64,000 bases of DNA from assembly GCF_041080625.1 (NCBI RefSeq), contig NZ_CP163518.1:7929501-7993500 (forward strand), read 5' to 3'. Positions 37,506 to 46,346 of the stretch are shown here, in pieces. The notes beneath the pieces are model-generated. The model had not been told where the DNA came from. It saw only the letters and a program-made list of their open reading frames with translations, and ran no database searches. Made by a program: the position numbers and the translations under genes. How positions within the stretch are numbered: the stretch's first letter is position 1; each line of letters opens with the position of its first letter. The stretch is from Streptomyces sp. CG1 (GTDB taxonomy: Bacteria; Actinomycetota; Actinomycetes; Streptomycetales; Streptomycetaceae).

Positions 37506-38719
37506 TTGTCCCCCTCGAAGTGCGGGTTCTCCCAGATGACCGTCGCGCCCATGCCGAAGCCGACGCACATGGTGGTCAGGCCGTAGCGGACGTTCGGCTG
37601 CTCCTCGAACTGGCGGGCCAGCTGCGTCATCAGACGCACACCCGAAGAGGCCAGCGGGTGACCGAAGGCGATCGCGCCGCCGTACTGGTTGACGCGCGCG
37701 TCGTCGTCCGCGATGCCGTAGTGGTCGAGAAGGGCCAGCACCTGCACGGCGAAGGCCTCGTTGATCTCGAACAGACCGATGTCACCGATGCCCAGCCCCG
37801 CCTTGGCGAGGGCCTTCTCGGTCGCCGGGATCGGGCCGTAGCCCATGACCTCCGGCTCGACGCCCGCGAAGGCGTACGAGACGAGGCGCATCCTGACCGG
37901 CAGGTTGTTCTCGCGGGCGAAGTCCTCGGAGGCGATGATCGAGGCGGTCGCACCGTCGTTCAGACCGGCCGCGTTACCGGCCGTGACCCGGCCGTGCACA
38001 CGGAACGGGGTCTTGAGGCCGGACAGGTTCTCCAGGGTGGTGCCCGGGCGCATCGGCTCGTCGGCCGTCACCAGACCCCAGCCGGTCTCGCCGGCTTCCG
38101 GGCTCGTCCGGCGCACCGAGATCGGCACCAGGTCCTGCTGGATCTTGCCGTTGGCGTACGCCTTGGCGGCCTTCTCCTGGGAGCGCACCGCGTACTCGTC
38201 GGCGCGCAGCTTGGTGATCTGCGGGTAGCGGTCGTGCAGGTTCTCCGCGGTCATGCCCATGAACAGGGCGGACTCGTCGACCAGCTTCTCGCTCACGAAC
38301 CGCGGGTTCGGGTCCACGCCCTCGCCCATCGGGTGGCGGCCCATGTGCTCGACGCCACCGGCGATGACGGCGTCGTAGGCGCCGAAGGCGATCGAACCGG
38401 CGGTGGTGGTGACGGCGGTCAGGGCGCCGGCGCACATGCGGTCGATCGAGTAGCCCGGGACGGACTGGGGGAGACCGGCGAGGATGCCGGCCGTACGACC
38501 GAGGGTCAGGCCCTGGTCACCGATCTGCGTGGTCGCGGCGATGGCGACCTCGTCGATCTTCTTCGGGTCCAGACCGGGGTTGCGGCGCAGCAGCTCCCGG
38601 ATCGCCTTCACGACGAGGTCGTCGGCGCGGGTCTCGTGGTAGATGCCCTTCGGGCCCGCCTTGCCGAACGGGGTGCGGACGCCGTCGACGAAGACGACGT
38701 CCCTGACGGTACGAGGCAC
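37502..38719 (-). CDS. fadA: Acetyl-CoA acyltransferase (thiolase)
   Basis: A 405-residue thiolase that cleaves 3-ketoacyl-CoA. The nucleophile is Cys96 in DRMCAGALTAV, the base His lies in IAFGHPLASSGVR, and the second Cys in TTMCVGFGMGA. The GTG start at 38719 follows GGAGGAG; an upstream frame to 38767 has no ribosome site. It is the first gene of the fadA-fadB operon and its stop overlaps fadB. A palindrome about 70 bases upstream may be the fatty-acid-responsive operator. Confidence 0.95.
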   Translation of the reverse strand: MPRTVRDVVFVDGVRTPFGKAGPKGIYHETRADDLVVKAIRELLRRNPGLDPKKIDEVAIAATTQIGDQGLTLGRTAGILAGLPQSVPGYSIDRMCAGALTAVTTTAGSIAFGAYDAVIAGGVEHMGRHPMGEGVDPNPRFVSEKLVDESALFMGMTAENLHDRYPQITKLRADEYAVRSQEKAAKAYANGKIQQDLVPISVRRTSPEAGETGWGLVTADEPMRPGTTLENLSGLKTPFRVHGRVTAGNAAGLNDGATASIIASEDFARENNLPVRMRLVSYAFAGVEPEVMGYGPIPATEKALAKAGLGIGDIGLFEINEAFAVQVLALLDHYGIADDDARVNQYGGAIAFGHPLASSGVRLMTQLARQFEEQPNVRYGLTTMCVGFGMGATVIWENPHFEGDK

Positions 38720-38789
38720 GATGGCTCTCCTCCAGGGTGCGGGATGGCACTGCTGCGAACGCTGCACTGAGCGCGCGCTCAGGACCCAT

Positions 38790-38810
38790 GCTACTTACGA
38801 GTAACGTAGC
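38790..38810. promoter_or_regulatory. Palindromic operator candidate upstream of fadA
   Basis: GCTACTTAC-GA-GTAACGTAGC is an inverted repeat with a single extra base in the right arm. TTAC-N2-GTAA cores of this kind occur upstream of actinobacterial fatty-acid oxidation genes under TetR-type control. The regulator is inferred and not encoded nearby. Confidence 0.5.
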
Positions 38811-38916
38811 TGCACAGCCCTGTCCGGGGGAGCGGTGAACGTCACACCCCCGGACCTGTGCCTCGAAGGCACCCGGCACGGCGGCGGGGCGGTATGGCTT
38901 GATCTCGTCGTCGAGA

Positions 38917-39102
38917 GGGCCTGTCCGGCGGATCCTGTCGCAGATGCGGGGGCCGGCACGTCCTCCCCCCTGCCTCAAGGGCGTGGGGGTACCCCCGCCG
39001 TCGACGCCCTCCTCCGCCTGGCAGCTGGACGCACCAGCCCCCGCTCACCTGCGCCTGTGAGGCGCCGTCGCTTTCCTGCGACCTGATTCGCCGGACAGGC
39101 CC
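38917..39102. mobile_element. MITE-like element A (186 bp)
   Basis: The left end begins GGGCCTGTCCGGCGGATC and the right end is its near-perfect inverted copy, extending about 27 bases with three or four mismatches. The interior contains the module CTGCCTCAAGGGCGTGGGGG and a conserved CTTTCCTGCGACCTGATTCG before the right end. Nothing is encoded. TA follows directly at the right end. The last base overlaps the TAG stop codon of the RNase D-like gene. Confidence 0.7.
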
Positions 39103-40394
39103 TAGGCACCCTGGTCCTGGGCCAGCGCGGCAACCAGGACCGGCGTCACCTGCTCCACCTGCCACGGACGCGCGCCGTATCCCGCCAGCGCGGCCCCCAC
39201 GGACTCGATGTCCGCCACCTTCGGCGGCTCCCAGCAGATGCGCCGGACCGTGTCCGGGGACACCAGGTTCTCCTGGGGCATGGTGAGCTGCTCGGCGAGA
39301 GCCGTCACGCCCGCCCGGGCCGCGGACAACCGCGCCGCCGCGGCGGGATCCTTGTCGGCCCACGCCCGCGGCGGCGGCGGCCCGGTGACCGGCTGCCCCG
39401 GCTGCGGCAGCTGCGACTCGGTCAAGGCCTTCGCACGGTCCACCGCCGACTGCCACTGCTCAAGCTGCCGCCGCCCCATCCGATGCCCGAACCCGTTCAG
39501 CGCGGCGAGCGCATGGACGTTGACCGGAAGGGCGAGCGCCGCCTCCACGATGGCGGCGTCGCTGAGCACCTTGCCCGGCGACACGTCCCGCCGCTGCGCG
39601 ATCCGGTCCCGCGTCTCCCACAGCTCCCGTACGACACCGAGCTGCCGGCGCCTGCGCACCTTGTGCATGCCGGACGTACGCCGCCAGGGGTCCTTCCTCG
39701 GCTCGGCGGGCGGCGCGGCCGCGATCGCGTCGAACTCCTGCTGGGCCCACTCCAGCTTGCCCTGCCGGTCCAGCTCCTTCTCCAGCGCGTCGCGCAGGTC
39801 GACGAGGAGTTCCACGTCGAGCGCGGCATAGCGCAGCCAGGGCTCGGGCAGCGGCCGGGTCGACCAGTCGACGGCGGAGTGACCCTTCTCGAGCACGAAG
39901 CCCAGCACGTTCTCGACCATGGCCCCGAGACCGACCCGGGGGAACCCGGCGATCCGGCCGGCCAGCTCGGTGTCGAAGAGCCGGGTCGGGATCATGCCTA
40001 TTTCCCGCAGACAGGGCAGGTCCTGGGTGGCGGCGTGCAGCACCCACTCGACGCCGGAGAGCGCCTCACCGAGCGCGGAGAGGTCCGGGCAGGCCACGGG
40101 GTCGATCAGCGCGGTCCCGGCGCCCTGGCGGCGCATCTGCACCAGGTAGGCGCGCTGGCCGTAGCGGTACCCGGAGGCGCGCTCGGCGTCGACGGCGACC
40201 GGGCCGGAGCCCGCGGCGAAGGCCTCGATCACCTCGGCCAGGGCGGCTTCGCCGGCGATCACGGGCGGAATGCCCTCGCGGGGTTCGAGCAGCGGAGTCG
40301 GCGCCCCCATCACAGAAGATCCGGCGTCGTCCGGAGGGGTGCCTCCGGTGGTGCGCAGGGAGCCGTCTGCTGCGGTGTCTTGGGCGTCGGTCAC
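39102..40394 (-). CDS. rnd: RNase D-like 3'-5' exonuclease with HRDC domain
   Basis: A 430-residue protein. The DEDDy exonuclease motifs are present: Exo I PVAVDAERASGYRYG (D69, E71), Exo II HAATQDLPCL (D125) and Exo III LRYAALDVELLVDL (Y189, D193). An HRDC nucleic-acid-binding domain follows near 230-310 (RRRQLGVVRELWETRDRIAQ, LSDAAIVEAAL). It trims RNA 3' ends, as in tRNA maturation. The start is GTG 40394. The stop codon lies at the edge of MITE-like element A, so the last residues may have been altered by insertion. Confidence 0.9.
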   Translation of the reverse strand: MTDAQDTAADGSLRTTGGTPPDDAGSSVMGAPTPLLEPREGIPPVIAGEAALAEVIEAFAAGSGPVAVDAERASGYRYGQRAYLVQMRRQGAGTALIDPVACPDLSALGEALSGVEWVLHAATQDLPCLREIGMIPTRLFDTELAGRIAGFPRVGLGAMVENVLGFVLEKGHSAVDWSTRPLPEPWLRYAALDVELLVDLRDALEKELDRQGKLEWAQQEFDAIAAAPPAEPRKDPWRRTSGMHKVRRRRQLGVVRELWETRDRIAQRRDVSPGKVLSDAAIVEAALALPVNVHALAALNGFGHRMGRRQLEQWQSAVDRAKALTESQLPQPGQPVTGPPPPRAWADKDPAAAARLSAARAGVTALAEQLTMPQENLVSPDTVRRICWEPPKVADIESVGAALAGYGARPWQVEQVTPVLVAALAQDQGA

Positions 40395-40420
40395 CTGTCA
40401 AGGGTATCCGTGTGTGGACG

Positions 40421-40454
40421 GCGCCCGTCGACGGAACGTTCCGTCGACGGGCGC
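40421..40454. terminator. Perfect 34-bp palindrome between whiI and the RNase D-like gene
   Basis: The half-site GCGCCCGTCGACGGAAC is followed directly by its exact reverse complement, with no loop base. It lies 75 bases after the whiI stop and 27 bases before the GTG of the next gene. As RNA it would fold with a small loop and could end the whiI message. A cruciform or protein site is also possible. Confidence 0.6.
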
Positions 40455-40528
40455 GGGAGGGTCGTAAACCAGTCAGGCCGGTGAAAGCTGCGGTTCACAC
40501 GAGTGAGCCGGCCGTTGCTCCGGACGGC

Positions 40529-41185
40529 TCAGTGGATGATTCCGGTGCGCAGGGCCACGGCCACCATGCCGGCCCGGTCGCCCGTGCCCAGCTTGCGGGC
40601 GATGCGGGCGAGGTGGCTCTTGACGGTCAGGGCGGACAGGCCCATCGAGACGCCGATCGCCTTGTTCGACTGGCCCTCCGCGACCAGCCGGAGCACCTCG
40701 ACCTCGCGTCCCGACAGTTCGCGGTAGCCGCCCGGGTGGCTCGGGGCACCCGGGGGGCGGCGGTGCATCCGGGCGGCGCCGAGGGGGTTGGCGCCGGGCC
40801 GGGTGGGCAGGCCGATGTTGGTACGGGTGCCGGTGACGACATAGCCCTTGACCCCGCCGGCCAGGGCGTTGCGCACCGCGCCGATGTCGTCGGCGGCGGA
40901 CAGCGCCAGCCCGTTGGGCCAGCCCGCGGCGCGGGTCTCGGACAGCAGGGTCAGGCCGGAGCCGTCGGGCAGGTGGACGTCGGCGACGCAGATGTCGCGC
41001 GGGTTGCCGATGCGGGGACGAGCCTCCGCGATGGACGAGGCCTCGATGACATCGCGCACGCCGAGCGCCCACAGATGGCGGGTGACGGTGGAGCGGACAC
41101 GCGGGTCGGCCACGACCACCATGGCGGTCGGCTTGTTCGGGCGGTAGGCGACCAGGCTTGCGGGCTGCTCGAGGAGAACGGACAC
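40529..41185 (-). CDS. whiI: Atypical response regulator, sporulation regulator WhiI
   Basis: A 218-residue NarL-type protein. The receiver domain (21-120) is unusual: the acidic pair is Ala26-Asp27 instead of two acids, Asp69 is present in VADVHLPDG, and the conserved Lys before the last helix is Thr118 (GYVVTG). The LuxR-type helix-turn-helix is at 156-214 (SGREVEVLRLVAEGQSNKAI). WhiI is known to need no classical kinase and to act with BldM in late sporulation. The gene name rests on this receiver, on size, and on the hemE/DUF3000/rnd neighbourhood. GTG 41185 follows AGGAGG. No kinase gene adjoins. Confidence 0.9.
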   Translation of the reverse strand: MSVLLEQPASLVAYRPNKPTAMVVVADPRVRSTVTRHLWALGVRDVIEASSIAEARPRIGNPRDICVADVHLPDGSGLTLLSETRAAGWPNGLALSAADDIGAVRNALAGGVKGYVVTGTRTNIGLPTRPGANPLGAARMHRRPPGAPSHPGGYRELSGREVEVLRLVAEGQSNKAIGVSMGLSALTVKSHLARIARKLGTGDRAGMVAVALRTGIIH

Positions 41186-41263
41186 CAGGCCTCCTGGGTG
41201 GGGGGACGGGGCCGGCTTGGGGGGAGGAAGCCGGGACGAACCGTGCTTTCAAGGTCACAGTCG

Positions 41264-41291
41264 TCTTCGGCAGCAAACTCGCCCGCCTTTA
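41264..41291 (-). promoter_or_regulatory. Predicted WhiG-dependent promoter of whiI
   Basis: On the minus strand, TAAA (41291-41288) is followed after 16 bases by GCCGAAGA (41271-41264). The sigma-WhiG consensus is TAAA-N15/16-GCCGATAA; the match is exact at -35 and 6 of 8 at -10. It lies about 80 bases before the whiI start. WhiI dependence on WhiG is known in S. coelicolor. The rest of 41186-41467 shows no gene. Confidence 0.65.
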
Positions 41292-41467
41292 GAGAATGAT
41301 CACGATCTAGTGAGTAACAATCTGCGCAATTCGGACACGCGATCGATCATCCGAAGATCGAGTCGCTTCGAGCGGGTGCGATTCGGGGGCGGAAAGTGGC
41401 CGTATCGACAAAGGGATGGTCAATAAGGCGCCCATGCGGATGACACCGCCCGGACCCCGCGGTCGGC

Positions 41468-42145
41468 TCACCGCGACTGCGGGCCCCTGCGCTGCGGCAG
41501 CGTCACCACCGAGGCGTCCCCCGGACCGGCCGGTGGCAGCCCCGCGACCTGGGCCAGAAGATCGCACCAGGAGGCCAGATGGGACGCCGTGTCCGGCACC
41601 CCGCCGAGGCCCTCGCGGGGCGTCCAGGACGCCCGGATCTCGATCTGCGAGGCCGCCGGCCGCTCGGACAGCCCGCCGAAGTAGTGCGAACTCGCGCGCG
41701 TGATCGTGCCGCTCGGCTCGCCGTAGCCCAGCCCGCGCGCCTGCAGCGCCCCGGTCAGCCACGACCAGCACACCTCGGGCAGCAGCGGATCGGCCGCCAT
41801 CTCCGGCTCCAGCTCCGCGCGCACCAGCGTCACCATCCGGAACGTTCCGCGCCAGGCCTCGTGGCCCGCCGGGTCGTGCAGCAGCACCAGCCGGCCATCG
41901 GCCAGTTCCTGATCGCCGTCGACCACGACGGCCTCCAGCGCGTACGCGAACGGGGCGAGACGCTGCGGGGCGGGAGTGGGCTCCACCTCGACCTGCGGCC
42001 GCAGCCGGCAGCTGCGCAGGGCATCGACCGCGGCCCGGAAAGCCGGCGGCCCCGGAGTGCTGGAGCGCCCGTCCTCCTCCTCGGTGTCCTTCACGTCGTC
42101 CAATCCGTCAGCACTGTCCGACATTCGTCCGTGACCCGCAGCCAT
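41468..42145 (-). CDS. DUF3000 family protein
   Basis: A 225-residue (or 218 from ATG 42124) cytoplasmic protein of the actinobacterial DUF3000 family. After an acidic, low-complexity N terminus (residues 8-30) comes the conserved block PPAFRAAVDALRSCRLRPQV. Further on are GRLVLLHDPAGHEAWRGTFR, WSWLTGALQARGLGYGEPSG and QIEIRASWTP. The function is unknown. The gene is found next to hemE in Streptomyces and is divergent from it here. Neither start has a clear ribosome site. Confidence 0.85.
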   Translation of the reverse strand: MAAGHGRMSDSADGLDDVKDTEEEDGRSSTPGPPAFRAAVDALRSCRLRPQVEVEPTPAPQRLAPFAYALEAVVVDGDQELADGRLVLLHDPAGHEAWRGTFRMVTLVRAELEPEMAADPLLPEVCWSWLTGALQARGLGYGEPSGTITRASSHYFGGLSERPAASQIEIRASWTPREGLGGVPDTASHLASWCDLLAQVAGLPPAGPGDASVVTLPQRRGPQSR

Positions 42146-42369
42146 GCGGGGAAGAGTAAAGGGAACCGCGGCTCCGTGCAGAGCAAGACACCCTTACGAC
42201 ATGCGCAGCTGAGGTCAGCCGCACGCCGCCGTCGCTGCGGGCCGTCGTGCCGCTGGGGCGGCGCCCGTCTCAAAGAGAGCGGCGCCCCGCACGCGCCGGC
42301 AAGCGACCGTTCCCGGCGGCAACCCCACGCCGGGTAAGCCCTGTCCGGGCGGCATGCGAAACTTGCCCC

Positions 42370-43428
42370 GTGACCGCCAACACCAGCACGCAGCCGACAG
42401 CGACGTACGACAGCGCCTTCCTCAAGGCGTGCAGGCGCGAACCCGTGCCGCACACCCCCGTGTGGTTCATGCGCCAGGCCGGCCGCTCCCTGCCCGAGTA
42501 CCGCAAGGTGCGCGAGGGCATCCCCATGCTGGAGTCCTGCACGCGGCCCGAGCTGGTCACCGAGATCACGCTGCAGCCGGTGCGCCGGCACGGCGTCGAC
42601 GCGGCGATCTACTACAGCGACATCGTCGTCCCGCTGAAGGCGATCGGCCTCGGCCTCGACATCAAGCCGGGCGTCGGCCCGGTCGTCGAGGAGCCCATCC
42701 GCACCCGCGCCGACCTCGCCCGGCTGCGCGACCTCACCCCCGAGGACGTCCCCTACGTCACCGAGGCGATCGGCCTGCTCACCAAGGAGCTGGGCGCCAC
42801 CCCGCTGATCGGTTTCGCGGGCGCGCCTTTCACCCTCGCGAGCTACCTCATCGAGGGCGGTCCCTCTCGCACGTACGAGAACGCCAAGGCGATGATGTAC
42901 GGCGACCCCGAGCTGTGGGCCGACCTGCTGGACCGCCTCGCCGACATCACGGCCGCCTTCCTGAAGGTGCAGATCGAGGCCGGCGCGAGCGCGGTCCAGC
43001 TGTTCGACTCCTGGGTCGGATCCCTCGCCCCGGCGGACTACCGGCGCTCGGTCATGCCGGCGTCCGCGAAGGTCTTCGACGCCGTCGCCGGCTATGGCGT
43101 CCCGCGCATCCACTTCGGTGTCGGCACCGGTGAGCTGCTGAAGCTCATGGGCGAGGCCGGCGCGGACGTCGTCGGCGTCGACTGGCGCGTCCCGCTGGAC
43201 GAGGCCCAGCGCCGCGTCGGCCCCGGCAAGGCGCTGCAGGGCAACCTCGACTCGACGGTCCTGTTCACCGACAAGGACACCGTCGAGAGCAGGGCCCGCG
43301 AGGTGCTGGACGCGGCCGCCGGCCTGGAGGGCCACGTCTTCAACCTCGGCCACGGCGTCCTGCCGAACACCGACCCGGACGCGCTGACCCGGCTCGTGGA
43401 GTACGTCCACACCGCGACCGCCCGCTGA
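42370..43428 (+). CDS. hemE: Uroporphyrinogen decarboxylase
   Basis: A 352-residue enzyme that decarboxylates uroporphyrinogen III to coproporphyrinogen III. The signature is FMRQAGRSLPEYR with Arg35 and Arg39, and the catalytic Asp84 is in IYYSDIVVPLKAIG. GFAGAPFTLASYLIEGG and the C-terminal FNLGHGVLPNTDPDAL are both present. GTG 42370 gives the normal length; longer frames add unrelated basic sequence. There is no ribosome site, so it may be translated from a leaderless message. The product feeds the later haem genes 3-5 kb downstream. Confidence 0.96.
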   Translation: MTANTSTQPTATYDSAFLKACRREPVPHTPVWFMRQAGRSLPEYRKVREGIPMLESCTRPELVTEITLQPVRRHGVDAAIYYSDIVVPLKAIGLGLDIKPGVGPVVEEPIRTRADLARLRDLTPEDVPYVTEAIGLLTKELGATPLIGFAGAPFTLASYLIEGGPSRTYENAKAMMYGDPELWADLLDRLADITAAFLKVQIEAGASAVQLFDSWVGSLAPADYRRSVMPASAKVFDAVAGYGVPRIHFGVGTGELLKLMGEAGADVVGVDWRVPLDEAQRRVGPGKALQGNLDSTVLFTDKDTVESRAREVLDAAAGLEGHVFNLGHGVLPNTDPDALTRLVEYVHTATAR

Positions 43429-43437
43429 CGCACCGGC

Positions 43438-44262
43438 TCACCACGTGTAACGGGGCCGCGCCCGCCTGCCGAACAGCAGGCCGCGCGGCTCCGGCGGGGG
43501 CGGGGTGCCGGGCTTGAGGGGCCAGGCGAGCAGCATGCCCGCGACGAAACCGACGACATGTGACGCGTACGCGACCGTGCCGGCGTCCGAGACCCCGCGC
43601 CCGGACGAGTACACCGCCTGCAGCCCGAACCAGAAGCCCAGCACCAGCCAGGCGGGCAGCCTGAGCGGCAGGAAGACCAGGAACGGCACGAGGACCCAGA
43701 CCCGCGCTCCCGGCCACAGGACGATGTAGGCGCCGAGCACCCCGGCGATCGCGCCCGACGCGCCGATCAGCGGGTCGCCCGACGTGGCGTTGAGCAGGGC
43801 GAAGCCGTAGCCGGCCGCGTAACCGCAGACGACGTAGAAGAGGAAGTAGCGGATGTGGCCCATCCGGTCCTCGACGTTGTTGCCGAAGATCAGCAGGAAC
43901 AGCATGTTGCCAAGCAGATGCAGCCAGCTGCCGTGCAGGAACATCGCCGTGAAGACCGACAGCGGCAGCGACTTGTCGTAGGACGGCGGCGCCACGACGC
44001 AGCCCGGCCCGTGTGTGCCCACCCCGGTGTCTCCCGTCGGGACCACCCGGGGCATCTGATGGTGAATCAGTTCTCTGGGCACCGCCGCGTAGTGATCCAT
44101 GAAGGCCTGCAGATGACACAGCTGCGCCAGATCGCTGCCACCGGCCACCGAGCCTGCTATCCCGGGCGTGCCGACGAACACGAGGACGTTGGCGGCGATC
44201 AGCGCGTACGTCACCCAGGGGGTGTGACGTACCGGGTTCACGTCATGGACGGGGATGACCAC
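43438..44262 (-). CDS. Rhomboid family intramembrane serine protease
   Basis: A 274-residue membrane protein with about six helices. The rhomboid features are HLLGNMLFLLIFGNNVED (HxxxN and the L1/NG region), the catalytic Ser in IGASGAIAGVLGAY and the catalytic His in YASHVVGFVAGMLL. A large loop after the first helix contains three Cys-spaced segments. GTG 44262 is chosen because the longer frame to 44370 is Pro/Cys-rich and not membrane-like; neither has a ribosome site. It is divergent from a small conserved gene. The substrate is unknown. Confidence 0.88.
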   Translation of the reverse strand: MVIPVHDVNPVRHTPWVTYALIAANVLVFVGTPGIAGSVAGGSDLAQLCHLQAFMDHYAAVPRELIHHQMPRVVPTGDTGVGTHGPGCVVAPPSYDKSLPLSVFTAMFLHGSWLHLLGNMLFLLIFGNNVEDRMGHIRYFLFYVVCGYAAGYGFALLNATSGDPLIGASGAIAGVLGAYIVLWPGARVWVLVPFLVFLPLRLPAWLVLGFWFGLQAVYSSGRGVSDAGTVAYASHVVGFVAGMLLAWPLKPGTPPPPEPRGLLFGRRARPRYTW

Positions 44263-44353
44263 ACAGAAGTAGTGCCCGGCATGGGGCCCGCGAATCGGTG
44301 AACACAGCGGGGTGGGCACGCGTATGTGTGGACAACCTACGTGAGGACAGGCG

Positions 44354-44623
44354 ATGAGCGAACGAATCACTCCTCCGATGCATGCTCTGCCCGACGGTGA
44401 GGCGGAGATCTCGCTGGTCGTACGGCTCCCCTGGGAGGATGTCGCGCGGCTCGGCCAGGAAGCCGGGCGGCTGGCCGCACAGATGCAGCGCCCCGTGACC
44501 CTGGACGAGGCCGTGAGCTACCGGCTGAGGTCCACGCGGCCGTCCGCGACCCATGCGAAACCGGCGGGAGAACAGCCGCAGGCAGCGGTGTCCGCCCTGC
44601 CGCGCATCAGCGGCACGGCCTAG
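44354..44623 (+). CDS. Small conserved protein of unknown function
   Basis: An 89-residue soluble protein starting MSERITPPMHALPDGEAEIS, with a likely alpha-helical centre (WEDVARLGQEAGRLAAQMQR) followed by TLDEAVSYRL and a Pro-rich tail. It has coding-like codon use and a stop that overlaps the FAD reductase stop on the other strand. I do not recognise a family; its position between the rhomboid and the reductase looks conserved in Streptomyces. Confidence 0.65.
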   Translation: MSERITPPMHALPDGEAEISLVVRLPWEDVARLGQEAGRLAAQMQRPVTLDEAVSYRLRSTRPSATHAKPAGEQPQAAVSALPRISGTA

Positions 44624-46026
44624 GGTCTGTCCGAGGAAGCGCGTACCTTGGCCGTCGCCTTTCTCGCTGCCACCAGCACCGGGTCCCACACCGGGGAGAA
44701 CGGCGGGGCGTAGCCCAGGTCCAGGGCCGTCATCTGTTCCACCGTCATCCGCGCGGTCAGCGCCACCGCGGCGATGTCGACCCGTTTCGCCGCGCCCTCC
44801 CTGCCGACGATCTGGACGCCGAGCAGGCGGCCGGTGCGGTGTTCGGCGAGCATTTTGACCGTCATCGGAGAGGCGCCGGGGTAGTAGCCTGCGCGGCTGG
44901 TGGATTCGACGGTGACGGTCTCGTAGCGCAGACCCACCCGGCCCGCGTCCTTCTCGCGCAGGCCGGTGCGGGCGATCTCCAGGTCGCAGACCTTGCTGAC
45001 CGCCGTGCCGACCACGCCCGGGAAGGTGGCGTAACCGCCGCCGGCGTTGCTGCCGATGACCTGGCCGTGCTTGTTGGCATGGGTGCCGAGGGGGACGTAC
45101 TGGCCCTGGCCGGAGACCAGGTTCAGCACCTCCACGCAGTCGCCGCCCGCCCAGATGTTCCCGTGGCCGCGCACCCGCATCGCGAGGTCGGTGAGCAGGC
45201 CGCCGTGCGCGCCGAGGGGCAGGCCCGCGGCCCTGGCGAGCGTGGTCTCCGGGCGGACACCGATACCGAGGACCACCACGTCCGCCGGGTACTCGGCGTC
45301 CTCCGTGGCGACCGCGCGGGCCCGGCCGTCGTCTCCCGTGAGGATCTTGGTGACCTCGGCGTCGTTCACCATGGTGATGCCGAGGCCCTCCATGGCCCGG
45401 TGCACCAGGCGGCCCATGTCCGCGTCGAGTGTCGACATGGGCTCCTTGCCGCGGTTGACGACCGTCACCTCGAAGCCGCGGTTGATCAGCGCCTCCGCCA
45501 TCTCCACGCCGATGTAACCGGCGCCCACGACCACCGCCTTGCGGCCACGCGTGCGTGCCAGCGTCTCCAGCAGGGCCTGGCCGTCGTCCAGCGTCTGCAC
45601 GCCGTGCACGCCGGGGGCGTCCGCGCCGGGCAGGTCGGGACGGACCGGGCGCGCACCGGTCGCGATGACGAGCTTGTCGTACGACGTCCAGGACTCGGCG
45701 CCGGAATCCACGTCACGCGCGCGTACCCGCTGTCCCTGGACGTCGATCTCCGTGACCTCGGTGCGCAGCCGCAGATCGATCCCGCGCGCGCGGTGTTCCT
45801 CGGGGGTGCGGGCGATCAGGTCGTCCCGATCGGGGACGTCGCCGCCCACCCAGTAGGGGATGCCGCACGCCGAGAAGGAGGTGGAGTGGCCGCGTTCGAA
45901 GGCCACGATCTCCAGTTCGCCGGGCCCCTTCAGCCGGCGCGCCTGCGACGCCGCGGACATGCCCGCGGCGTCGCCGCCGATCACGACCAGCCGGTCCGTC
46001 CCGCCCCGCCCACCGCTCATGCTCAT
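44620..46026 (-). CDS. FAD-dependent pyridine nucleotide-disulfide oxidoreductase (CoA-disulfide reductase type)
   Basis: A 468-residue flavoprotein. The FAD-binding motif is LVVIGGDAAGMSAASQARR, and the active-site segment STSFSACGIPYWVGGDV has a single redox Cys54, as in CoA-disulfide reductase and NADH oxidase. The NAD-binding motif is AVVVGAGYIGVEMAEALINR, and the dimerisation domain begins near 340. The single Cys separates it from dihydrolipoamide-type enzymes. It probably keeps CoA or a related low-molecular thiol reduced, or acts as a persulfide reductase. ATG 46026 is followed by a second ATG at 46020. Confidence 0.85.
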   Translation of the reverse strand: MSMSGGRGGTDRLVVIGGDAAGMSAASQARRLKGPGELEIVAFERGHSTSFSACGIPYWVGGDVPDRDDLIARTPEEHRARGIDLRLRTEVTEIDVQGQRVRARDVDSGAESWTSYDKLVIATGARPVRPDLPGADAPGVHGVQTLDDGQALLETLARTRGRKAVVVGAGYIGVEMAEALINRGFEVTVVNRGKEPMSTLDADMGRLVHRAMEGLGITMVNDAEVTKILTGDDGRARAVATEDAEYPADVVVLGIGVRPETTLARAAGLPLGAHGGLLTDLAMRVRGHGNIWAGGDCVEVLNLVSGQGQYVPLGTHANKHGQVIGSNAGGGYATFPGVVGTAVSKVCDLEIARTGLREKDAGRVGLRYETVTVESTSRAGYYPGASPMTVKMLAEHRTGRLLGVQIVGREGAAKRVDIAAVALTARMTVEQMTALDLGYAPPFSPVWDPVLVAARKATAKVRASSDRP

Positions 46027-46346
46027 GGGAACACGCTACGGGGCCACGGCATTTCAGTCCCGGCCGGTCTCGGGCGCGTCCGGGTCGGGGACGGGGCGCG
46101 CCTACGGCAGCGGGCCCGGCGCGGTCATCGCCGGCGCGGGCTCCCGCCGGTGCGGCAGCCGGGGGCGTACGACCCGCAGCCACAACGCGCGGACGTCGCC
46201 GAGCAGGATCCCGGCCCAGGGACCGGGCGGGGGCGTGCTCGTCGTGCGGAACGTGGTGTGCGCATGGGTCCCCCCCGAGGGCCGAGAACCGTCGACGTTG
46301 CTCGGGCCCCGGCGGGAGTGTCGGTGGGGTCTGAGAGAGTGGGGGC
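46027..46346. other. Intergenic region between the reductase and the HemY-type gene
   Basis: A GC-rich 320-base divergent region. A minus-strand frame at 46102-46356 reads GPWAGILLGDVRALWLRVV in its middle and has some coding character, but no good start and no ribosome site. I do not call it a gene. Confidence 0.4.

Noticed and set aside
44620..44640. TAGGGTCTGTCC at the end of the reductase, resembling the left end of the MITE-like elements
   Set aside because: Only about ten bases match and no partner end lies within a few hundred bases.
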